Below are positions 50,401-62,100 of a DNA stretch of 64,000 bases, in pieces. Every line of letters starts with the position of its first letter. The first letter of the stretch is position 1. Below the pieces are notes generated by a model. That model was not told the DNA's origin. It saw only the letters and a program-made list of their open reading frames with translations, and made no database searches. The translations under genes were made by a program, and so were the position numbers. Source of the DNA: Strigamia acuminata (taxonomy: Eukaryota > Arthropoda > Chilopoda > Geophilomorpha > Linotaeniidae); the NCBI GenBank assembly GCA_949358305.1, contig OX442316.1:7378001-7442000 (forward strand), in the 5' to 3' direction.

Positions 50401-50658
50401 ATTGAAAATGGTAATATCCTGCCTTCCACTTGTGGCCATGGTAAAACTGTTTGGAATAAACATTGCTACTACACTTGCAATCCTGGGTATAAATTGATTG
50501 GCAGTCCAATACGCAGTTGCAAAAAAGGTGTCAGTTGGATTCCACACGTAACCCCTTACTGCTTAAAAATATCACCAACAAAAAATTGCCATTATTTTCG
50601 TAACTCCTGGATATGTGTTGGAATGTACACCAGTAATTCATGGAAAACAGACTATTAA
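44476..50658 (+). CDS. Secreted multi-EGF and sushi-domain protein
   Basis: Exon 1 gives a signal peptide ([18 protein letters not shown]). About 22 EGF exons follow, each one domain and all with phase-1 introns. The first is at about 45350 ([12 protein letters not shown]). Exons 2-6 are calcium-binding type, starting DINEC or DIDEC. Domain 5 has an insert before its last cysteines. Exons 10-20 (47550 to about 49470) form a tandem array of near-identical units. Two further EGF exons (about 49539 and 49733) come next. Two sushi/CCP domains follow (CPPFRVSPF... at about 49912 and [10 protein letters not shown]... at 50369). No membrane anchor is present; the stop is at 50656. Length is about 1,050 residues. 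EGF and sushi mosaics act in matrix, adhesion or complement-like recognition. The large gap between exons 1 and 2 (0.8 kb) contains no other recognised exon. Confidence 0.85.
47550..49470 (+). repeat. Tandem array of ~180-bp EGF exon-intron units
   Basis: Eleven units of 169-184 bases, each an EGF exon plus its intron. Exons repeat NNYNCSHIC, then [14 protein letters not shown] and DDNKT. Introns are also alike (for example TTTTCAGCCAAATGTTGACA and TTAGTCTGTGTTTACAG), showing recent unequal exchange. Confidence 0.9.
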
Positions 50659-50879
50659 TGTGAATCAAATACTCATCAAATAATGTACAAAAATGTTAGT
50701 ATTTTTGTTTTCTGTGTTTTGTTCAAATTTTTTTTTGAAGTGTCATTTTTCAGTTATTAAACCATTTTTGTGTTGAATTTACATTAACGTTCACGTACAA
50801 GGCGATAGAAATAAAGCATTTGATACATTACTGCTTAATAATTTCGTATTTGCTATTTATAACAAATTTTATTAGACAT

Positions 50880-51368
50880 TTATCTTTTTAATAACGTTTT
50901 GCGATCAGCTCGAATTGTCACGTTTCCTATTGCAAACAAACGATCAAGTATTTCCCATTGCTTCGCTGCGGTAATCAAGTCGTGGTCTTCTTGACTTGTG
51001 CCTGGTTTTAATTTCAATGTGGTCAACCACTCATCAAATATAGTTTTATATTTTCTAATCGATTCGGAAAACTGCAATGCAACAAATTCGATGGTTTACA
51101 CAATATTTCTACATTTCTCCATCAAGTAAAAACTTACTCCTTGTAAATTTATGAGCGGGCTGCTGCGCTCATCTAACCAGTTCTTCAAATCATCGTAATT
51201 ACCAGTAAAGGTAGAACCGTTATGAAAAGTCAAAGTAAAGTTAAAAGGCGTCCAAAAATTATGCTTCCAGCTTGCAACATCTGCTGCACGTTGAGGCGTA
51301 TCTTCACACTTAGATGAATAGATGCTCGTAGTTATAACAAATACAAATGCTTTCCAGGTATTCATCAT
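50880..51368 (-). CDS. Small secreted protein of unknown family
   Basis: Two exons (51138-51368 and 50880-51071) join in phase 0 across a 66-bp intron, giving 140 residues. The signal peptide is MMNTWKAFVFVITTSIYSS. The mature part has FNFTLTFHNGSTFTGNY with N-glycosylation sites and LKNWLDERSSP. After the splice come FSESIRKYKTIFDEWLTTLK and AKQWEILDRLFAIGNVTIRA. One cysteine remains after signal removal. The family is not recognised; it resembles small secreted alpha/beta proteins in composition only. It is convergent with the EGF/sushi gene, about 220 bases from its stop. Confidence 0.65.
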
Positions 51369-52749
51369 TAAATGTAATGCTTGAACTGCTCTGTATACTT
51401 TATCTATAATAAAACATACCTTGTTTTACCATTAACTTTATATAAAATTTCTAAACTAAATAATAAATAACAAAAATCCGCGTTCTTTTGTGTTGAAAAT
51501 AATTTATTGCTGGGAAACTCGATAATAAGTAAAAGAAAGAATGCGTTTACAATTCGATATACTTGCAAGTGCGCGCATGCAGTCCACGTGTATCACTTAC
51601 AACGCAACTTCAATCGTTTTAGTAATAAGAATAGGGTACTATTCTCATCTGTTAGCAGTTAGCACTGCTGCTCTGACCAATTTTAGTGACAAAAGTGCTG
51701 TGTAAATACCCCTAGCGTAACGTGATGTATTCTTCGTCTCCTGGTCTGCTTCAGTAAAGAGAAGATAACTAATTCGCTGCGCTCGCTTGTCCACACGTGA
51801 TGAATATTCTTTTCTTTTGCCGTCGTCGTTGCTCATTGAAGTGATATTTCATTTGCATAGTTTTAACAAAGATAAATTGAGCCAGATGAATAATATAAAC
51901 ACAAAACTTCTTTTCTGGACTTTCGCGAATCTTTCACTATTCCCCTGGGCAAACTGGTAACATGTAAATCCGTTTTAAAGCAAACTCGCCAATTTTTTGT
52001 ATTCTTTCTATCTATATTTAAATTTCTCTATTTCGACGAGTCTGTCTAGATGTGCCCCTATTACACTTACAGCTACCCAGCAACACACAGTTTTTTTTTT
52101 AAATATAGGCGAGTATTGTATGTTGTAATTTGAATTTCTAATTCACGCAATTAAATTAATTTTATTCAAGATTGTTCTTTCTTTTACTTGTTTTTACAAA
52201 AAACAAAACAATACAACGAAACTAATAATGGCCGCGCACACCGTGAAGTTATAAACCACTAATGAAATTCTCGTTACAAATAAGTAGTGTCAAGATCATT
52301 TCCGTGTAGAGTTATGTAAACATGCAGTGTTGATGCCATTCTTTAATGGCGTGGCGTTCCGTTAGACTAGACCTTAAGTTCCGTCATGTAAGCATATCAG
52401 CCCTGAGCTCAAGGACCTTTCACTGGGTGGGAGAGAAAACACTCTTAACATTTGCACCTTTCTCTTAAACTTGGAAAATCAATTCAAACCACAAACTGAT
52501 CTTCCACCCTGAAACAACACGTGGACAAGCGAGCAATCTCACCCATTCCGTTATCTACGATTTCAAACTATTAAAACTTTAGCTTTTCATGCTGTTTGTC
52601 TTTCCATGTAAATAACAAACGTTTTGTACGCATTCCATACAACTACATGAGCATTCCAAATGCAACTGAGTGAATCTTGTAATTGTTTAAGATGATCACG
52701 ACGATGACCGTGAAGCCAGCGATGCTCAATTCCCACTCCCTACTTATGG
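51369..52749. other. Intergenic region
   Basis: No gene was recognised. It holds the promoter of the minus-strand small gene and, near its end, the promoter of the Tyr/Pro-rich gene. Confidence 0.4.
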
Positions 52750-52757
52750 TATATAAG
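52750..52757 (+). promoter_or_regulatory. TATA box of the Tyr/Pro-rich gene
   Basis: TATATAAG lies 58 bases before the ATG, with TCAGATC/TCAGTCA initiator-like sequences about 25-35 bases downstream. Confidence 0.55.
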
Positions 52758-52807
52758 CAAGCACAACTACTCAGATCTTGCTCAGTCATTTCTCATCCAC
52801 CAGCAAC

Positions 52808-53216
52808 ATGATTCTTCGAGTGAGTTGCATCAAATTTAAATTGAATATCTAACTTTTCCTTTTTTCCATTCCAGGCAATCGTCATTTCGTTGCTTGTGTT
52901 CCTTTTAAACTGCCGATCGTGTTCAACAGCCGGTTATTATTATCCTCCACCGACCAAATCATCTGGTTACTATCCGAATTATCAGCCGTACTATCCGCCA
53001 CAATATTATTCGCCGCCAATATACTATCCTCCGCAAATTCCGCAAATTCCGGTGTATCCGAAATATCCATATTATCCTCCCCAATACCCGCAATATCCTC
53101 AATACCCGCAATATCCTCATCAAACAATGAAGTCATCTGGATATTACAACCCGAATGCGTACATGTCCAGAGCTGTTTCACAGGATGAGCAATCTACTTC
53201 AACAGGCTATTATTGA
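52808..53216 (+). CDS. Tyr/Pro-rich secreted protein (cuticle- or matrix-like)
   Basis: Two exons (52808-52819 and 52875-53216) give 117 residues. A four-codon first exon (MILR) completes the signal peptide AIVISLLVFLLNCRSCSTA, a common arrangement in arthropod cuticle genes. The mature chain is dominated by YYPP, PQYYSPP and a run of PQYP repeats. It ends in SSGYYNPNAYMSRAVSQDEQ and a final GYY. No Rebers-Riddiford chitin-binding motif is present. Tyr/Pro-rich repeats suit cross-linked structural material such as cuticle, eggshell or an adhesive. A TATA box sits 58 bases upstream. Reverse-strand frames across this exon are shadows. Confidence 0.75.
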
Positions 53217-54256
53217 TTAAGTCGAACTTTAGGTAAGTGTTCCAAAATTATATACATTACTTAACCTATTTTTTCTTTCTCCAAGCTATTTCGTTGCTTT
53301 TAATTCTGTTTAGAAATATGTTTTCCGATGTGGCTTGAAGTCAAGTCGGTCATTAATGCTTGTCCCCATTAAAGTATTAGGCAATGGAAAACAACAAATC
53401 TCATATATTTTTTGTTTTTTCTAAATAGCATTCTATACTTTTAAATTTATCAACTTAAACATTTTAGAATTCTAAATATAATATTACACATGGTATGAAA
53501 AAATGCAATAAAAAATGCATATTTTCTTTACGAAGACCCGAAGCAATAAAATTGAAGCTCACTTATAAAATTCAATAAATCAAGTAAAAAAAAAAACTAA
53601 TTATTGTTTTTTTTTTATATTTCAGTAATGAATTGAAGACATTAAATATTATATTTCATTTTTGTTCCTAGTAATAACTTCATGTATAAACCTAAACCGC
53701 ATTTAGAAATATAAACAAACATGTAGTATGCTATATTTAAACATCCATCATGCAACTTGAATAAAATTTATGAATTGCACTTTGTTAAAGCAACAAAAAT
53801 CTATTGTCTTTCGAAATACTATACATGGGTGTGATCATTTTACCTAACACAACAAATAATAACTACTTTATTTTCTCGTCCATCCACTGTCATTACACGC
53901 ATCGCATAATTTGTAATTTCAAACATTGCATTTGTCACGACAAAACGCTATAGCCCAAACAATCGACGGGAAGTAAACTATAAAAGAGACAGTTCAAAAC
54001 CGAAAGTGTTTTGCCATCATTCACCGACGCCCTGCCCCAATAAACACGTGAAAAACTTCCTGACTAAAGTTATTGTCCCATGTTATATTTTTTTCCCCAC
54101 TTTGCGAACACGGAGTATAAAACACGTTCGCCACGTAGTGTCATGAGAAACGTGGGTGGAACTTCTGAGCGAAATGTCAACCCGTTGACCTATTAACCAA
54201 GGATCTTGCGATAAAAAAGGGTCTGACACATCTTGCCATCATTACTTAATTTCGCC
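53217..54256. other. Intergenic region
   Basis: AT-rich. A GCGATAAAAAAG TATA-like site near 54207-54217 precedes the next gene. No other feature was seen. Confidence 0.4.
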
Positions 54257-54647
54257 ATGAAGCTTAGAAGTATTACTCTGGTAAGTAGGTTAATTATTTG
54301 CAAAATGCAACAGCATAGAAATTAATAACTTATCATGTCAATCCTATTAGTGCCTTGTTACGTTGATGAGTATTTCGTGCACTAAATGTGTACTTTTCGG
54401 CAGACCGAGACAAGACGGCTCACAAATGTTCGTTTACCCACCATTTAACGAGATACCTCTTACATTGGGCGGGGGTGTTGGAAGTCCTGGAAGTTTCGGA
54501 CTCATTCCTTTGTTTTTTCATCCTTCGCTGCAAAACTGGGAACCGGCGGCCAAGAATCGTGCTCAAGCTCATCCTAGACTCAGTATTAAACCTCTAAGTC
54601 AGCATGACATGGATGTAGTACTTCGTTATTACGATGGAGATGACTAA
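54257..54647 (+). CDS. Small secreted peptide of unknown family
   Basis: Two exons (54257-54280, 54351-54647) join in phase 0 to 106 residues. The join makes a signal peptide MKLRSITLCLVTLMSISCTK. The mature part is VLFGRPRQDGSQMFVYPPF, a Gly-rich GGGVGSPGSFG stretch, then LFFHPSLQNWEP. It ends RYYDGDD. The promoter has a TATA-like AT-rich site, as in the preceding Tyr/Pro-rich gene. The family is not recognised. The absence of cysteines after the signal argues against a defensin. It could be a matrix peptide or a precursor cut at RPRQ, which is speculative. Confidence 0.65.
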
Positions 54648-55018
54648 ACAGTTTTTTAACACATTGCCTCATTATTATTTCTTTTTTTCCTGTATTTTTT
54701 TAGACGATTTATTTACTTGAAATGTAGTTATCATTATAAGATTTATGATAGATCATTTTGTTAGCATTATTATCGTTATTTTTTCCATTTTTTTTTAGTG
54801 ATATTGATATTTAGGAATTTTCTGTATAAATTGTACAAATTTGGTTGTAAAAATAATTAATTAATAATTCAGCGAATGATTTTCATTTCAAACATTTTTA
54901 AAAATGTCACTGGGTGGCTCTGCACGTCTGGGGAACAATCTTGCACGGCGACAAATTGAAAATAACATTATTTAAATGACAACAATTTATAAGAGTAAAT
55001 TGTTACAATTAGGCTTTT
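54648..55018. other. Spacer
   Basis: 3' UTR of the small secreted gene and promoter of the rolling stone-like gene. No further gene was seen. Confidence 0.4.
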
Positions 55019-56150
55019 ATGGAAGCTGAAGAACGAAGAAACTCTCATGATCAAGTAATAAAAGTTCCATATTTGAATTTTGAGCATGGATAATTAATTT
55101 ACATAAACAATCGCAGGTGTTCTCCTTTAAATTTATCTTAAAATGGCTTTATCACAAATCCCACACATGCATGTGCATTGACAACCCAAAAAGACTTATA
55201 ACCAGTCAGGTATTTATTTCTGTTAAATATAAAAAATAAAAATTTATTCATTTAATTATTTAATTATTATTTCTAATAGTGGCCTATCACTGCAATTTTT
55301 TGGTTATCTTACCGGATTCTTCTAGCTGTTATTACCATCATGATAACTGTAAACAGTTTGGCCGACACCATTTTATACGAACTAAACGAAGTAAAATCGG
55401 CAAAATATTTTATTTACCTTACACGTTGGGGACTGGTCATTCTTGCAACCTGCTTTACAACTAAAGCATGCATTGCATTAAAATATTTCGCGTACATAGA
55501 ATCTGATATTGAACGTACGTTTCACGTTTGTTCACTCCCACGTTTACAAATAAATCAAACTTTTATTAAAATTTATATTTCAGTGATCAGAACCACACCT
55601 TTACTTTTGTTTTCATGGATTTCTAGCAATGTAAACAATGTCCTGGCTCTCTTTATAACCGTTTGGTACTGGGCATTCTCCTACGATGGTACAGTATATA
55701 TACGGCGATGGTGTCAAAAGTTAACAAGTTCCTCCATTCACATTTTTTAAAACTTAATATACAGGCTCGCAAATTAAGTCTGTCACTCCACTATACAGTC
55801 ACGTCGTAAATAGTGTGGTTACGATCCTGGATTTACTTATGGCGGAAATGCCGGTACATTTTGCCCATATTTATCAACCGATTCTCTTTAGCTGGACCTA
55901 CTTGCTCTTTAGCTACGTGTACTACGTTAGCGGCGGCACAAATGAAGACGGAAAAAGAGAGATTTATACTGTTTTAAACTGGGCCAATCCTTCACAGACG
56001 TTACTACTTAACATGGTGGGTGGGAGTGGTATGTGTGTTGTCTTGCAAGTTTTGACTGTAATAACCAGCTGGACTCGTACACAAATTGCCAAACGAGTTG
56101 GAAGGCAGAGAGTGGTGCGAGCTCACAGAGCTCTCATCCTGGATAATTGA
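55019..56150 (+). CDS. Protein rolling stone-like, multi-pass membrane protein
   Basis: Five exons (55019-55054, 55117-55209, 55280-55514, 55584-55688, 55765-56150) join in frame to 284 residues. The start is MEAEERRNSHDQ, then VFSFKFILKW. Typical family features follow: PKRLITSQWPI, then helices WLSYRILLAVITIMI and FIYLTRWGLVILATCF. Later come MPVHFAHIYQPILFSWTY and YYVSGGTNEDGKREIY, leading into VLNWANPSQTLLLN. Rolling stone is needed for myoblast fusion in Drosophila. The wider family is of multi-pass membrane proteins with little known biochemistry. The cytosolic tail is basic (RVGRQRVVRAHR). No defect was seen. Exon 1 rests on one donor (CAA|GTAATA) and is the least certain. Confidence 0.85.
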
Positions 56151-59100
56151 AAAATGCAATATAGAAACGTTACAACGTTTTGCAATAAATATTTTTAAAA
56201 CGTCTTTAATTTAACAGTATAAATAAATTTATTCTAATGGCGGCTACTCGCTTTCAAGTTAAACAAATTTAATGCCAAATATTTTATGCATGAAATGTGT
56301 TACATAATGAAAAGGGGTCAAAATAAATTTTTTTTTTCGAATACTCGAATTTTCATGCCACGTTGAATGCACAACGAATAATTAAACAAATCATCAAAAG
56401 ATGGCAGCAGAATAAAAAAAATTGCACGTTAAAGAAGCGCTGATTTAATCAAGCTCGTTGCCACTAAGTAATATCAAGAAGCTATTGTAACAGCAAGTAC
56501 TCGGCTCTAATTCCCGTTGCTCTCATATTAAAAGCGTAGAGTAAAGTGTAGAATAACCACACCTTACTATCGCATTTCGGTGTGTACATGAACATGAACA
56601 GACACTAGCCACTCTTTAAATCACTCCTCAATTACAGGAATAAAGGATATGAGTAGAAACGAATACTGCATGTGATAAGCATGTCTTGCTAAAATTGCCA
56701 AGCCAAATTGCCAGCTTGAAATCATAGTGCGCAGTTGTATGTCTATAATGTTTGTTTAATGTTTTGTTAAAAATATTAATTCCTTTTCAAAGCAAATTTT
56801 ACCGCCTGTGAGAGTATTATGTGCCAGTTTTGCAGGACAATTAGAATTTTATTTGATGCCCAATAAAAACAGGTTTAATATTTGCACTCACTAAGTTTGT
56901 GTGACAAAGAGATCGTAAAACACATTAAGATCAAGTTCAAGTTGGAGAAATCTTGTTCAAGTGACAATTTTAGTGGGATTTTACTGCAAGTATAAAGTGT
57001 GATCTTTTTCAACTCGTCTTTGCTAAGCCATTTGTGTGTGGAAAGCTACGAATATAATGGGGCCTACGAGATCACGCGAGCCACTCGGGGCTTAGCAACC
57101 TTGTTGTTGTCATGGTGATTGATACCTTTTTTTTGATCTCCCGCAATGCGGCCTGCCAAGCTAGTACCCTAAACCCCAGTATCCGTAAGTGACCAGATAG
57201 TCATTGTCTCATCCATTTCAAGCTATCTACACACACAAAAAAAAACATTGACTCTCTTGACAACTTTAAAAACCCCTTTATTCCTTCTTTATGCTTTGCT
57301 CGCGTTTAAAGAGGAGTAAGCAGCAATAAAAGCACAATGAACCATTTTTATAAAATACCGTTTCTATATACATCATAGGAGAAGGAGATGGTGGAAAAAA
57401 TCTTTAGGAACGAGAACTTGTCCATTTTTGTGGTCGTCAGTTCAAGTATAAAGAAACTGAAATGGTCTATAGAAATAACCAATCAAGTTTGGTGAATCTA
57501 AGTTCAAGGCACGTGCAGTTTGGAGTTGAACTAGGGTCCACCATTACTCTTTTTTGATCCTCTAATTCGTTTGAGAATACAAAATGGGTCTAATTAAATG
57601 TCAAAAAGTGGGCGAAAACTCGATTTTAGAAAAGTTTTTTAAGAATTTAAATTTTAAGTTCATTTTTGGTTTTTAAAAATTGATGTTTGGTGCGCAGAAA
57701 ATATAATTGAGATGAGGAAGTCTTGTTTGTCAATTATACAATGTATGTGTCGGAAGGAGGTCACTTCTACGGTTACCAACTCTACTCTTTTTGAGTGATA
57801 AAAAGTGTACTCTTTCTTTTGGTTTTATTTTTCAATCGAATGTACTCTTTTGGGAATTAAACCACTGATTAAACCATCTCTATTTCGACTTATGGCTGGC
57901 AGAAAAAACTCCAATTGATTTAGCATTCAAAATTGCTACAAGAAATGTAAATAATCGACTGTCATTCAATTTTTAATCGATTTTTTAATCGATTTTGAAC
58001 CTATCCTACCGGTAGTCTAGTCACTTCAAATCCCGCCCATGGAAATTCACAGGTGGTTTTTTTTAATTAAATGTGTGGTTTTTCGTAGAGGAATTCAAAA
58101 CAACACATAAAAATCTCTGAATTTTTTTAAATGTTATTTCAGTTTTAAATTTTTTGTGACTGCGATTCGACGCTTGTCCTGTCCTTATCCACCAACCAAC
58201 AAAATATCACAACAAAGTCCAAAACATCCTCATACATGACCATCATGAAGCAATAAAAGTAAGTTGAAAAGATTAAAAACATACCTCGATTTCGTTTTAT
58301 ATCGATTCACGTCTTGCGATCGTGGGTACCGGTATTGTTGTTTTCAATCCAAGATGGCGATCTTCTTGCTGCAAGTGTAGTCGAGTGCGGATGCGCCGTT
58401 GCTTAGTTGTGATGTTTCAAGTAAAATATCGCTTTAAAAATTAAACAAAAGATTTATCTGCGATTTTTCGCATTTAAATGAGATTTTAAATGAAATTTCA
58501 TAATATTTCGTGAAACATTTTGTTTCGTAACACACGAGCAATAAAACGAGGCGCATGCGCAACTGAAGCGAGGTAATCGGCCATATTGGATTCCAACAAA
58601 TCAAATAAACAACAACCAATCTTCGACTTCAATTTTTATTGCTCACAAATTAATTAATATTTAAGATTTAATCGAATATTGAAAGTTAAAAATTTATGAT
58701 GAAAGTTCCTATTCGAAGGCAACGCATTTCGAATTCAACGCACGAGTTTTGCATATTTGAACAAAGTTATCCTTTTATATTTTTATTTATGTCTTTATTA
58801 TTCAAACTAGAAATCCTTGTTTGCTTATTCAAGAAGCTTAATAAGTATGTGAGGAAAGTCGAGCTTTTAACTACAAAATTTTACTGCAACAAATCATGCT
58901 TGATGATAAGATATAATTGGTGGAATTCCATTTTCAATGTGTGCTGCACATATTGCCTCATAGGCACAATTATAAAATGTGTGTGCTGTCACTTTAAAAA
59001 AATGGATTCATAAAAAAACACCCTGCGGTTTTTGGACGAGGAGAAAAGGCAGACGCACTGCACCTTGTTACAAAACTCTAGCACAATCCAATGGAAATAC

Positions 59101-62100
59101 TTTTTTTTTCTTCCCCTCTTGAAAAAAGAGCTTTCGACTAGATCTCAAGAGCCAATATGGCACTTTTTTGTTTGACTTCCTAAAGTATCTGCGACGTTTA
59201 ACTGAAATAACTCAAATAAACATTTCATTTGTTTGATTTTAATTTTTTTTTTCTTCATTTTATATTCTAAATTAAATCAAAACTCATTAAGAAAATTGAT
59301 TCTGGAGGGAATCCTATGCGAAAATGTTCTAATCAGTTCCGACACAATACATTCTTTCATCTCCACATGGGATTAAAGATAAAGCTTATAAGAAGAAGAA
59401 ACATGAAACAAAAAGAATAAAAATTTAAAACCTCCGACAAATGTCAAGAGAAATTATTAATTAAATAAATACTTAGAAATTTTTTTTTTTAAATAAAATT
59501 ATAATTAAAATTAAAATTATTTCATAAGTGATGGTACATTATTAAGTATTTTAGATTAAAATTTGAATAAAACGTTGGTTGGCAACCTCGAGCAACTTGT
59601 GTATTTTCATAGCATTTGATATATTCAAAATTAATTGCTTACCGTTCTTTTATTTCACATTCGTACCCTGAGCTGAAATTGTTTATGAAAATTCTACGGA
59701 AATACGACTTAAATAGATTCGAAAAAACTGCTATGAATAATAAAGCAGTCTCCATCTCCAGAGGAAATTGAATTTCAATTTCGTCTCCCTTTTTGCAGAG
59801 ATGCTCTGTTGCATAGAGACTATACTGTACTACAAACCAAACAAATACTTTTTTCCATATTTATTTCGTCCTACAAAATTTCCCCTATTTTATGTGACAA
59901 ATGTTATTCACTTAGACCATAGATAAAACGAGAGAAAAAAACGTGTCACGCCCATTTAATCCTTTTGCTCAGGTTCTTCACAGGCGCAGGTGGCGTAACA
60001 AGAGCCATTTTCAATGATTTACAACCCTGAAACAACCATTGTATTCTATTATAACGTATTGAGAAATGCTGGCGCCGCATCTATTCAATTTTCACTCATT
60101 CTCTTCCCTTTTCTCACTTTGCTATCGGAACAAAAGGATGCAGATAGGGGAGATGCAGTGGGACATCGACCATCTCCCCCGCTCTTCATGACGATGGATA
60201 TGAGCGTCCTTGTTAATGTTTCCTCGTCTCAGATTATAAGTTGCGCTCTGCGTTATCTGCTAAGTTGGGATATGTGTGTGTGCGACAATACTTGTTTGCC
60301 GCTCTCGTTTTGATTCGCCCTCCATCAGCCAGTTGGCGAGTGACGGGGTGATTACGGTCTTGCGGTTATCACCGCAATTAATACACAAAACCGTCGCACT
60401 TATCTGCATGACAACCCTTTCTCTTTCTTATCAATACATAAATGAAAGTTGCTCTGCGCTGACCGTAAAATAAATATGCTACCACATCCTTTTCAGGATG
60501 CAGGATTTATACAAAACGTTGATAACAAAAAATGTTATGTGAGAACATTGTTTTAACGCTGGAAAATTCGTGCAAAAATAAATGACAACGTTAAAATTGT
60601 TGACATCGAGTGAATGTTAGAGGAATCAAAGATGGGGAGTGATAATATCTTGAGTTTCCTAACTGGAAAAGTTAGTTGTGAGAGGGTTTGGTCTATCTCG
60701 TGACCTCTGACTCCATTTGCGTGTCAAGGAACATGTGAATTATTCTTTATCTGTGTGATCTTATCTTCAAATTTTAAGATTGAAATGCTCAGATCGTGAA
60801 CTTCAAATGTTTCATTTGACTGCTTCGAGCAGATTAGGTCAACATTAATTTCTTTAGCGATAACACACTTTTTTTTTTTTTTTTTTTTTAAATTTTGTTT
60901 CAACTTTAATGATTTTAATCATGAATTTACAACGTGTTTTATTATTCATTCAAATCTAATATTTAATTTTCACCACGGACACCTGAATTTCGTCTTCTTT
61001 GCCTATTATTAAATAGATTTTAATTTAAGGCGTTTAAAATGACGTTCCGTTAACCTTTTTTCGGGGGGATTTAGAGTGTGCGGTGTAAGGAAAGTAGGTT
61101 TTGAAAGAATTCATAGGACCTTTGGGTGCATTTTTGAGCGAAGAATAAAAAATAATAACCCACTCTCACTATCAACTGTCTGTATAAAACACAAAACGGA
61201 AATGTAGCGAGCGAAATGACATCATTACATCATTTTCGCACAGAGATGAAGACAATTTAATTAAACTAAGTTTTTTCTAATTTCAGAAACAAGAACATAG
61301 CCTAGCTCTTAGATGGTGTTTTATTTCTTATTTCGGATGTGGTTTTGTTTCCAAACCATTCGAATTAACTCTGCCACGTGTGCACGCGTCTAATTGTGTT
61401 AGTTGTTGGTTCGCGCCTGATAATGTTCTTCTCGCACAATTTCAACCTCATTTAGCACATAGGCCTTTTTATTTTCCCCGCTTTTGCGAGCAGATTATTT
61501 CTAACTGTTAATTCCACTAATGGACAAAGTTTGGCGAATTAGATTATGATTACCAGTCCGCATCAGTAAAATAAAAAATAAAAAAAAGAAGAAAAAAACG
61601 GTAGTTGCAAACAGACGGAGGATGCGCAAAACGATGATGGGACAACGACTTTAAAAAGCGTGTGTGATGTCAGTGGAGCGCAATCATGGCACGATGAGTG
61701 ACTTTAAATTGGAGTCGCTGGTAATTTCAAGTCATTTCCAGTTGGCAGCGCACACAAGCAGGGAGCCAGTGGCGTGACCCGCGTTATCGTGGCGATTAAT
61801 TGAACTTATAAATCAGGCGAGTCAACTGGAACCCACCATGTTGTGACTTAGTTCCGCTCAGCTCTGTTTCCTACATTGTATACTCACTAACATCGTCAAT
61901 ATTTGACTCTGGCTCGTCAATCGCACGCACCAGGTGAACGTTGACCACTCGAGCAAAGCCCAGTTCCGGCTTGGCCGTTTATTTTGGCTCTGTTCCAAAC
62001 AGGAAGTGAGTCGCCATCCATTTTAATGGAATCCAATTGGTGTAAGTTTGTGATGGATGCGAGTACGAGTTTCAACGCTCGAACGGATTCTTCCTTTGGT

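Noticed and set aside
52882-53188. Open frames on both strands over the Tyr/Pro-rich gene
   Set aside because: Repetitive codons keep other frames open; only the + frame from 52875 gives a signal peptide and proper splicing.
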